A stretch of 17,879 bases of DNA from JBDKGV01 sp039798005 (GTDB lineage: Bacteria > Fibrobacterota > Fibrobacteria > UBA5070): NCBI GenBank assembly GCA_039798005.1, contig JBDKGV010000049.1:1-17879 (forward strand). Direction: 5' to 3'. The first letter of the stretch is position 1. Every line of letters starts with the position of its first letter. Below the pieces are notes generated by a model, which worked only from the letters and a program-made list of their open reading frames with translations, made no database searches and was not told the DNA's origin. Shown here in pieces: positions 8,526 to 15,025 of the stretch. Position numbers and translations under genes: made by a program.

Positions 8526-9745
8526 GAGTCCATCTGCTGTGGAAGCAGGATCCGGAAGCGGGTCCCTTTGCCGAGTTCACTTGTGGCTTCGATGGAGCCG
8601 CCGTGGAACTCGATGATCTTGCGCACGATGGCAAGACCCAGGCCCGTTCCGTTCTCCTTGGTGGTGAAGAAGGGATCGAAGATTCTCGCAAGGCTCTCGG
8701 CATCGATGCCAAGGCCCGTGTCGGTCACGCAAAGCTCCAGGCTCAATCTCTCCCGAACGGAGGAAATCCGGAGATTTCCGCCTTCGGGCATGGCTTGGAG
8801 GGCATTGCGGCAGAGGTTGATCATCACTTGGCGAATCTTTTCGCCGTCGAGATGGGAAATGGGTGGCCCTTCGTGGGTGCACTCCAGGATGACTTGGCCT
8901 TCGCTCAGGTCGGAGGCTTCCATCACGGCCCATTCTTCCAGTTGGGCCAGCCATTCGGGAAGATCGATGGCGCTTTGGGTGAGCTCCATCCGGCGGGTGT
9001 AGGCAAGCAGGTTGGTCACCGTCTTGTTGAGCGAACTCACGCCCTCCTGGATGCGCCCGACCAAGCGATGTCGGGGGTCGTCCGTGGGGATGTCGCGGGC
9101 AAGCAATCCTGCAAAGCCACCGATGCCGCCCAAGGGATTGCGAATCTCATGGGCAACGGTCGCCGCCATTTCGCCCAGTGCAGCAAGGGTGCGGCTCTGC
9201 ACCAGTTCCCGCTCCATGGTCTTCAGGGAAGAAAGGTCGGAAAAGGTCGCGACGGCTCCGAGCTGGGTGCCGGAGGGGTCGCGCACCAAGGCGGTGGACA
9301 TTCCCAGCGGCACTTCGCGGGAATCGGCGTGGGTCCACCGAATCTCCAGCCGGGTTTCGCCGGCGGCGTCCTTGAGGGTCTTCTGCAGCGGGGCGCGCAA
9401 GGCCGACTGGGGGAAGGCATCCGAAAGGCGGCGCATCAACACATCGGCAGGGTCCAGCCCGAGGATGGTACCGGCCCGGGCGTTGAACATCACCACGCGC
9501 TCGTGGACATCCACCATCACCACGCCGTCGTGGAGGCTTTCGAGAAGGCACGAAAGCCGGTTGCGCATCAGGCTCTGTTCGGCCAGCGTCGCCGAAAGTT
9601 CGGCGTTCTTCTGATCGAGCTCCCGGTTGATGCGCTCGACTTGTCGGCCCATTTCCGAGTAGGCTTTTTCCAGGCGCGTGACGTTGTCCTGGAACCAGGT
9701 CAGGAGGTTCGAGACCGGGGCGGGAAGATCGGTCGGAAATTCCAT
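8510..9745 (-). CDS. cytoplasmic PAS histidine kinase, NtrB/FlrB type
   Basis: 411-residue kinase without membrane helices. A coiled coil (about 20-65) is followed by a PAS domain (about 66-175), HisKA with His199 in VAHEIRNPLGG, and HATPase_c with the N-box INLCRNALQAM, DTGLGI and NGTGLGLAIV. The HEIRNPLGG box is typical of kinases that work with NtrC-family regulators, which fits the regulator encoded next with a 16-base overlap. It starts two bases after the stop of the FlgN-like gene; the G-rich end of that gene, GGGGGGG about five bases from the ATG, may serve as ribosome-binding site. With no transmembrane sensor, input is probably a cytoplasmic cue or the small coiled-coil protein encoded just upstream. 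It resembles FlrB/FleS by architecture; the flagellar link is inference. Confidence 0.92.
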   Translation of the reverse strand: MEFPTDLPAPVSNLLTWFQDNVTRLEKAYSEMGRQVERINRELDQKNAELSATLAEQSLMRNRLSCLLESLHDGVVMVDVHERVVMFNARAGTILGLDPADVLMRRLSDAFPQSALRAPLQKTLKDAAGETRLEIRWTHADSREVPLGMSTALVRDPSGTQLGAVATFSDLSSLKTMERELVQSRTLAALGEMAATVAHEIRNPLGGIGGFAGLLARDIPTDDPRHRLVGRIQEGVSSLNKTVTNLLAYTRRMELTQSAIDLPEWLAQLEEWAVMEASDLSEGQVILECTHEGPPISHLDGEKIRQVMINLCRNALQAMPEGGNLRISSVRERLSLELCVTDTGLGIDAESLARIFDPFFTTKENGTGLGLAIVRKIIEFHGGSIEATSELGKGTRFRILLPQQMDSWQEF

Positions 9746-9747
9746 CC

Positions 9748-10161
9748 CTAGCCCCCCCAGGAACGGTACAGGGCGATGCGGTCTTGGATGGTGCCGCTGT
9801 TGTTCTGACTGAGCTTGCGCAGGTAGTCGCTGGCCAATTGCTCAAGCTCGGCCTCGACCAGACTCAGCTGTTCGAAGGCGACGCGGATGCGTTCCAGTTG
9901 GGCCTCGACCCCGGAATGGGTCGCTCCCAATTCCCGGCGTTCCACCACCCAGCGATCGGCAATGGGTTTGATGGATCCGCGCAAGGTGGCCAGCTCCTCC
10001 ATCCGATCCTTCTTCATGCCCAGGAGGCTCATGAACTCGGTGTGCAGGAAGGATTGACGCAACCGGGCAAGGCATGCTCCCTCATCGCGCAGCATGGACT
10101 CGACGACATTTGCTTCTCGCTGCAGTTGTTCCTGCAAGCTTTCCAGTTCTTCCCGGGTCAC
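9748..10161 (-). CDS. small coiled-coil protein, possibly a FlgN-like export chaperone
   Basis: 137-residue, all-helical, charged protein with no signal peptide or membrane segment: REELESLQEQL at the start, an LLGMKKDRMEEL stretch in the middle, a second coiled coil near 85-110, and a C-terminal tail ending YRSWGG. Length, helical content and the short Tyr/Gly tail resemble FlgN, which binds hook-filament junction subunits, but similarity is at pattern level only. I chose GTG 10161 because the frame upstream reads like non-coding DNA and a strong extended -10 element lies just in front. An ATG at 10275 would add 38 unlikely residues. No Shine-Dalgarno is present. It is first in the operon and two bases from the PAS kinase start, so it may alternatively be an accessory of that kinase. 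Confidence 0.5.
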   Translation of the reverse strand: MTREELESLQEQLQREANVVESMLRDEGACLARLRQSFLHTEFMSLLGMKKDRMEELATLRGSIKPIADRWVVERRELGATHSGVEAQLERIRVAFEQLSLVEAELEQLASDYLRKLSQNNSGTIQDRIALYRSWGG

Positions 10162-10168
10162 ATTGCAT

Positions 10169-10177
10169 ATAGTACCA
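10169..10177 (-). promoter_or_regulatory. extended -10 promoter of the five-gene operon
   Basis: On the minus strand TGG-TACTAT forms an extended -10 element in a locally AT-rich patch. Only seven bases (ATGCAAT) separate it from the GTG start at 10161, so transcription would begin at or next to the start codon and the message would be leaderless. No -35 stands out. Confidence 0.4.
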
Positions 10178-10205
10178 CATTTCCGGCAATTCGCGGGACG
10201 ATGCG

Positions 10206-10227
10206 TGCGAGGAATCGCAGGTTTTTT
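10206..10227 (+). terminator. terminator-like hairpin inside the divergent intergenic region
   Basis: TGCGA-GGAA-TCGCA (10206-10219) gives a five-base-pair stem with a GGAA tetraloop, followed by GG and six T residues (10222-10227). This is the shape of a small intrinsic terminator on the + strand, yet no + strand gene ends upstream. It could stop transcripts running antisense out of the operon start, or end a short RNA. Confidence 0.35.
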
Positions 10228-10242
10228 CGCACCGCGATTTCG

Positions 10243-10258
10243 TTGCAACTCCTTGCAA
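10243..10258. promoter_or_regulatory. tandem TTGCAA palindromes, possible operator
   Basis: Two copies of the self-complementary hexamer TTGCAA start exactly 10 bp apart (10243 and 10253), about one helical turn, 80-95 bp before the cyclase ATG. Face-matched sites of this kind can bind a regulator or act as a -35 region, but no good -10 lies at the right distance (GATATG at 10267-10272 is the best). The rest of the 176-bp divergent gap shows nothing further. Confidence 0.25.
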
Positions 10259-10337
10259 TGGAATGGGATATGCACATTTCAAACCAAGCGCAAGCGTCCT
10301 CGTCCGACAGGGTTGCGAGAATCAGGGAAGGATTTCG

Positions 10338-13300
10338 ATGGCAAAGCACAATTCCAAGCTCGTCAAACGCCTCGGGTGGGCCTGCGCCGCCTCCCTGGCC
10401 GTATGGTTCCTGCTGGACATCCCGCTGCGTTCCACCTTCACCAATCAGCTCTCCAGCGTGGAAGGCGGTCTTACCGATTTTCGGCACAAGATGTGGTTCT
10501 TCCTGCGTGGCCCGGGCCCTGACGATCCGGGCAGCCCGGTCACCGTGGTGGATATCGACGAACGGACCTTGGGGCGCTTGGGGACCTACGGGGAATCGTA
10601 TCGCCGTCACCACGCCGAGGTCGTGAACCGGCTGACCCAAGGGGGAGCGGGGGTCATCGCCTACGATGTGTTCTTCAAGGTGACGGATTCCGGCAAGGCT
10701 CAGGAAAAGGTCGTTCAGCAGGCCTTCGAGGCGGCGGGACTTGGATATCCCGGGGACTCCTTGGTCCGCTGGAAGCTTCGCACCAAGCTCGATCACTCCC
10801 AGGATCTTTCCCGGGCCTTCGGGGAGTGCCCTTCCTGCGTGGTGGTGGGCCAGCTTGAGGATCATTTCAAATACTCCAATCCTTCCGATTGGATCCCTCG
10901 GGCCACGCGTTCTTGGCAGCATTCGATCTCGGAAGGCATCGAGCTTCCCCCGGCCCAATTGGCGCGCCTTCGCGGACTCAATGTGCTGGACGGGGTGTTT
11001 CCCGCCTTGATGGCCAACCATCCCGCCTTCGGTGTGGTGAACGCCACGCCCGATGACGACGGGCGCAACCGTCGGATTCAAACCCTGTGGCGTTTTCCGG
11101 ATACCAGCTTTGTCGAGCCGGTTCTGGCCCCCGAAGGCAGTGCCGTGCCCCGTGCCTATCCGGCGGCGAGCCTGCGCGCCTCGCTTCTGCTTTTGGGACG
11201 CAAGGAGCACGAGTTCAAGCTCAATGACGGAGTGCTCGATCTGGGCGTGCCGGTGCGGATCTGGAAGGATTCCTCGGGTGCCGTGCGTTCCTCCGCTCCC
11301 GGACTCACGCTTGCGATGATTGAAGATCTCCAGAGTCAGAGGGACGCGATCGATTCCCTCCGTAAAAATCGCGCAGGCTCGATCTCCCCGACGCGCACCG
11401 TCTGGGTGGAGCGGGACCAGACCGGGCGATTCCTCACGCGGCTTGCGCATCCCGATACCTTGGATGATGCCATGACCCGGGCCCTGCTTGCCAACGCCGG
11501 GGACACCGCATGGCTTGCGGAAATCCCACTCGGGGCACCGGTCGCCCTTTCCGAGCAGGTGCTGGCCACTCGCGACCAAGACGGATCGCTCACCTTGGCA
11601 AGCTACGACCGGCCGGGCGGCACTGAACTTGCGAAAGTGGTGATCCCCAAGCGCGAGCGCGACATCCTCCTCCTGCACATGGGTGATTTCCTTCCCGCTG
11701 GTCTTGAGACCTTGGGGAACGGGAAACGGATCCTCCTTTCCTCCTGGATCGACGTCTGGTGGGACCCGGTGCGCCGCAAGCTGGCCAGCTCCCTGCTTCC
11801 CTTGCGCGGGTCGAGCCTGACCGAACTCGTTCGGCTGGCTCCCGAGCGCCTCAAATCCCTGGGACCGCATGATACCCTCCCGTTCGGGAGACCGATCCAG
11901 ATTCCCGTGGATGCGCAGGGAGCGATGCTGCTTCATTTCCAGGCGCCAGACGTGACGGACATGCAGAAGATGTCCCAAGGTTGGATTCGCCATGTGAGCT
12001 TCGTGGATGTCATGGAAGGGAAGGTGAGCGAGAGCCTGATTCCTGGGCGCGCCTTCGTCGTGGGAAGCTCGGCGGCGGGACTTTTCGATTTCGTGTCGAT
12101 CGCGCTCCAGGACCGGTACCCCGGCGTCAATGTGCAGGCCATGGCGCTGCAGAACATCGTATCCGGGGATTTCCTGCGCGAGCCTCCGCGTTGGGTCCGC
12201 TCCGGATTCGTCCTTGGCATGGCTTTGGGTGCCGGACTTCTTGCGGCTCTCGTCTCGCCGGTGTGGGCCATCGCCGGAACCGGCATCCTTTTGGGATTCG
12301 GTTTCGGTGCCAGCCTGTGGGCCTTCGATCGCGGGGTCTGGACGGACATGCAGTTGCCGTTCATGGCCTCGGTGGGCACCATGATCATCATGCTGGCGGT
12401 GCGCTGGCTCCTGGAGGAGAGGGAGAAGCGCCACTTGAACGCGGCGTTCAAGACCTACCTCTCGGCGGAGGTGATCGACGAGATGGCCGAGCGTGGCGAG
12501 CTTCCGACCCTGGGCGGCAAGGAGTATGTCATCACGCCCCTCTTCACGGACATCCAAGGGTTCTCGAGCTTCTCGGAACTGCTGACCCCGGAGCAGTTGG
12601 TCACCCTCCTCAACGAATACCTGGGCTCGATGACCGACATCCTCCTGCACGAGAAGGGAACCTTCGACAAGTACATCGGCGATGCGATCGTGGCCTTCTG
12701 GGGCGCCCCCAGCATCCGTCCGGACCATGCGGCAAGCGCGGTGCGCACTGCGGTGCGGATGCAGCGGGAGCTTTCCCGGCTGCGGGCCAAGTGGGTCTCG
12801 GAAGGGGACAAGTGGCCATCCTTGGTGCATGGAATGCGCATGCGCATCGGCCTCAACACGGGCGTTGCGGTCATCGGCAACATGGGAACCCACAACCGGA
12901 TGCAGTACACCATGATGGGCGACAACGTCAATCTGGCGGCTCGTCTGGAATCGGGTTCCAAGCAGTACGGGGTCTACATTCTGGTGGCCGCCGAGACGGT
13001 ACGGCAGGCGGGGGAGGAATTCCTGACCCGGGAACTGGATCTCGTGCGCGTGATGGGAAAATCCGAGCCCGTGGCCGTCCATGAAGTGCTGTGCGAGACC
13101 GCTCGGGCAAGCCAGGCGCGCCGGGAGCTGATCGAGCGCTGGGGACGCGCGCGCGCGCTGTACTTGGCGGGAGACTTCGCCTTGGCCCAGGATGCCTTCG
13201 GTGCCTGCGTGGAGCTTGAACCGTGGCGCGGGGAGCCGGGTGTCAAGACCTGCCCAAGTCTCGTGTTCCAGAAAAGGTGCCAGCATTTCCAGGCCAATCC

Positions 13301-13343
13301 GCCGGAAGCGTGGGATGGGATCTGGACGGCGACGGAGAAGTAA
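10338..13343 (+). CDS. CHASE2-domain class III adenylate cyclase, membrane-bound
   Basis: 1001-residue receptor-type cyclase making cAMP from ATP. One N-terminal helix (about 14-32), then an extracytoplasmic CHASE2 sensor opening with VTVVDIDERTLGRLG and closing near 565-610 with FVVGSSAAGLFDFVS and PGVNVQAMALQNI. Three further helices (about 618-693) precede a cytoplasmic class III catalytic domain (about 725-905). Metal-binding aspartates are Asp738 (FTDIQGFS) and Asp782 (YIGDAIVAFWG). Substrate-choosing residues are Lys778 and Thr858, the adenylate rather than guanylate pattern, and Asn865 and Arg869 (NVNLAARLE) are the transition-state pair, so it should be active. A short helical tail follows, common in this family. 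The start is ATG 10338, with AAGGA five bases upstream; an open frame continues upstream without such a signal. The CHASE2 region is much longer than usual, with an extra block around 170-540. Confidence 0.93.
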   Translation: MAKHNSKLVKRLGWACAASLAVWFLLDIPLRSTFTNQLSSVEGGLTDFRHKMWFFLRGPGPDDPGSPVTVVDIDERTLGRLGTYGESYRRHHAEVVNRLTQGGAGVIAYDVFFKVTDSGKAQEKVVQQAFEAAGLGYPGDSLVRWKLRTKLDHSQDLSRAFGECPSCVVVGQLEDHFKYSNPSDWIPRATRSWQHSISEGIELPPAQLARLRGLNVLDGVFPALMANHPAFGVVNATPDDDGRNRRIQTLWRFPDTSFVEPVLAPEGSAVPRAYPAASLRASLLLLGRKEHEFKLNDGVLDLGVPVRIWKDSSGAVRSSAPGLTLAMIEDLQSQRDAIDSLRKNRAGSISPTRTVWVERDQTGRFLTRLAHPDTLDDAMTRALLANAGDTAWLAEIPLGAPVALSEQVLATRDQDGSLTLASYDRPGGTELAKVVIPKRERDILLLHMGDFLPAGLETLGNGKRILLSSWIDVWWDPVRRKLASSLLPLRGSSLTELVRLAPERLKSLGPHDTLPFGRPIQIPVDAQGAMLLHFQAPDVTDMQKMSQGWIRHVSFVDVMEGKVSESLIPGRAFVVGSSAAGLFDFVSIALQDRYPGVNVQAMALQNIVSGDFLREPPRWVRSGFVLGMALGAGLLAALVSPVWAIAGTGILLGFGFGASLWAFDRGVWTDMQLPFMASVGTMIIMLAVRWLLEEREKRHLNAAFKTYLSAEVIDEMAERGELPTLGGKEYVITPLFTDIQGFSSFSELLTPEQLVTLLNEYLGSMTDILLHEKGTFDKYIGDAIVAFWGAPSIRPDHAASAVRTAVRMQRELSRLRAKWVSEGDKWPSLVHGMRMRIGLNTGVAVIGNMGTHNRMQYTMMGDNVNLAARLESGSKQYGVYILVAAETVRQAGEEFLTRELDLVRVMGKSEPVAVHEVLCETARASQARRELIERWGRARALYLAGDFALAQDAFGACVELEPWRGEPGVKTCPSLVFQKRCQHFQANPPEAWDGIWTATEK

Positions 13344-13390
13344 CTCCCAAGACCCATTGGTGACGGTTTTGCCCAGCCAGGTGAAACCGA

Positions 13391-13419
13391 TTGACTTTCG
13401 GGCATGAAAAGGAAATACT
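13391..13419 (+). promoter_or_regulatory. sigma-70-type promoter of the Ser/Thr kinase gene
   Basis: TTGACT (13391-13396, five of six consensus bases) and AATACT (13414-13419, four of six) are separated by 17 bp. The ATG at 13426 lies six bases after the -10, so the predicted start point falls on the start codon. An AAGGA at 13409-13413 is 12 bases from the ATG and overlaps the promoter itself. Confidence 0.55.
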
Positions 13420-13425
13420 CGCCCT

Positions 13426-14895
13426 ATGCCAGAGTCCTCCTTCGGCCGTTACAAGATCCTTGGTCTCCTTGGTGAAGGGGGAATGGCGCAGGTGCACCTT
13501 GCCCAGGATCCCGCCTTGGCGCGATGCGTTGCCCTCAAGGTCATCCGCACCGGCCTTTCCATGCGCCCCGATTGGATCCGTCGTTTCCATCAGGAGGCCA
13601 CCACGGTGGCGCGTCTGGGAAATTCGCATGTCATCCAAGTCTTCGATCTGGGCAATCAGGATGGCTGCGAATATCTGGTGATGGAATTCCTTGATCGCGG
13701 AAGCTTGGAGAAGGTCATCGCCAAGCAAGGCGGAATGCTCGATGCTCTCTGCACCGCCTGTGTGGGTGTCCAGGCCGCCGAAGGTCTGCGCGCAGCCCAT
13801 GAGGCCGGGGTGATCCACCGCGACGTGAAGCCCGACAATCTCCTGCTTTCCCGCGAGGGGATCGTGAAGGTCGCCGATTTCGGCATCGCGCGGTTGCAGG
13901 ATGAGATCTCCCGGACCCAGACGGGCACCGCCCTCGGGTCACCGCAATTCATGGCTCCGGAGCAGGTCGAAGGCAAGGCGCTTACGGGCAAGGCCGATGT
14001 CTTTGCCTTGGCAGGAGTGTTGCATTTCTGCTTGACGGGAAGGCATCCCTTCGAAGCCGAGCAGGCTCATGCGCTGATGTGGAAGATCGTCAGCCAGGAT
14101 GCTCCTTCCTTGGCCGAACACGCCCCGGAGTGCCCGGAGGATCTGGCCGGGATCGTGCAGGCGATGCATCGCCGCAATCCCGAGAAGCGCCCCGCGATGG
14201 ATGAGGTCGTGCGGCAGTTGCGGGCATGGCTTGCCGAGCAGGGGATCTTGGATCCCACCGAATATCTTCGCACCACCCTTGGCTTTCCCCAAGCTGCCCG
14301 CATGGATGCCCCGCAGACGGGGACGACCCAAATCGTGCGCCTGAAGACCAAGCCGGGTCGCAAGAAAAAGCGCATGGGTCTTTGGCTTGCTGGCGGTTCG
14401 CTTGCCGGAATGGTCGTGCTGGCGGGGGCGTTCTTTGCCTTGCGCAGTCAGGCCAACGCCTCGATTCCCGTGGTGGCTGCATCCGGCTCGTCCTCAGAAG
14501 TGGGGGATGGACAGGGGTTGGTGGCACGGGTGCGAGATGAAGATCCCGGGGAGAAGACCGCCTTGCGTCTGCGCATCGCCGTGGAAAACCGCAGCAGTGA
14601 CACGTTTCGCAACCTGTCGGTGGAATACCCGTTCGAGTCTCAGGCCGAACCGGTGGTGGAGACTTGGTATGCTCCCGGTTGCGATGTGGGCGTCGAGCGA
14701 CGCGGTGCCGGCAAGTGGGTCATGCGGGCGGTGTGCCGCGACCTGACCTTGGCCCCGAAGCAGACCTGGCCAAATGCGGAAGGGCTCTCGTTGGGCGTTC
14801 ATCGCGCCGACTGGAAGCCTTTCGACGCCAAGAAGCAATCGAATATCAGCGGGGAAATGCAGGTCTCCGATCTCGTGACCGTTCGCGCCGACTGA
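13426..14895 (+). CDS. PknB-type membrane Ser/Thr protein kinase with a CBM-like ectodomain
   Basis: 489-residue transmembrane Hanks-type kinase. The catalytic domain (about 8-270) has Gly-loop GEGGMAQV (16-23), catalytic Lys38, HRDVKPDNLL with Asp133, DFG at Asp151, an activation loop rich in Ser/Thr, and the APE motif at 177-179. A Lys/Arg-rich juxtamembrane stretch (KPGRKKKR) leads to one helix (319-339). The extracytoplasmic part (341-489) begins with a Ser/Ala-rich linker, then a beta-rich module of about 115 residues with RIAVENRSSDTFRNLSVEY and HRADWKPFDAKKQSN (Trp463, Ser472, Asn473). This ordering recalls family-3 carbohydrate-binding modules; Cys419 and Cys437 could form a disulfide. 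It is not a PASTA sensor. It lies 82 bp after the cyclase gene on the same strand with its own promoter. Kinase call firm, ectodomain fold tentative. Confidence 0.92.
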   Translation: MPESSFGRYKILGLLGEGGMAQVHLAQDPALARCVALKVIRTGLSMRPDWIRRFHQEATTVARLGNSHVIQVFDLGNQDGCEYLVMEFLDRGSLEKVIAKQGGMLDALCTACVGVQAAEGLRAAHEAGVIHRDVKPDNLLLSREGIVKVADFGIARLQDEISRTQTGTALGSPQFMAPEQVEGKALTGKADVFALAGVLHFCLTGRHPFEAEQAHALMWKIVSQDAPSLAEHAPECPEDLAGIVQAMHRRNPEKRPAMDEVVRQLRAWLAEQGILDPTEYLRTTLGFPQAARMDAPQTGTTQIVRLKTKPGRKKKRMGLWLAGGSLAGMVVLAGAFFALRSQANASIPVVAASGSSSEVGDGQGLVARVRDEDPGEKTALRLRIAVENRSSDTFRNLSVEYPFESQAEPVVETWYAPGCDVGVERRGAGKWVMRAVCRDLTLAPKQTWPNAEGLSLGVHRADWKPFDAKKQSNISGEMQVSDLVTVRAD

Positions 14896-14976
14896 AGGCA
14901 TCGCCGCGCTTTTCAATCACTTCGGGTCTGATTCCTCGAAGCTCGCATCAACGACCCGGCGCTTGCCAAAGAAATA

Positions 14977-14997
14977 CCTCGCAGCACTGCTGCGGGG
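14977..14997. terminator. bidirectional intrinsic terminator between convergent genes
   Basis: CCTCGCAG and CTGCGGGG form an eight-base-pair stem (one T-G wobble) with a five-base loop. TGGTTTATT follows on the + strand and TATTTCTTT on the - strand. It lies 82 bp after the kinase stop and 29 bp after the HD-protein stop (minus strand), so it can end both transcripts. The rest of 14896-15025 shows only one copy of the dispersed word GCTTGCC (14961-14967). Confidence 0.7.
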
Positions 14998-15025
14998 TGG
15001 TTTATTCAGACAAGGGAAATGTCCT

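Noticed and set aside
10164..10177. Possible sigma-54 promoter (TGGTAC then TGCA, minus strand) before the FlgN-like gene
   Set aside because: The distance between the GG and GC elements is two bases shorter than the strict sigma-54 spacing, which does not tolerate such changes. An extended -10 reading fits better.
10183..10194. FliA-like -10 (GCCGGAAA, minus strand) in the same gap
   Set aside because: Only six of eight positions fit and there is no TAAA-type -35 at the required distance.
10162..10275. Longer FlgN-like protein starting at ATG 10275
   Set aside because: The added 38 residues look non-coding, the stretch contains the promoter and a hairpin, and no ribosome-binding site precedes that ATG.
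10158..13286. A 1042-codon open frame on the minus strand opposite the adenylate cyclase
   Set aside because: The translation is rich in Arg, His, Pro and Gln without any domain, and the plus strand encodes a complete cyclase with all catalytic residues. It is a shadow frame of GC-rich coding DNA.
13344..13390. Terminator after the adenylate cyclase gene
   Set aside because: Only a four-base-pair CCAA/TTGG stem is visible and the T-run (TTTT) is short, so read-through into the kinase gene is not excluded.
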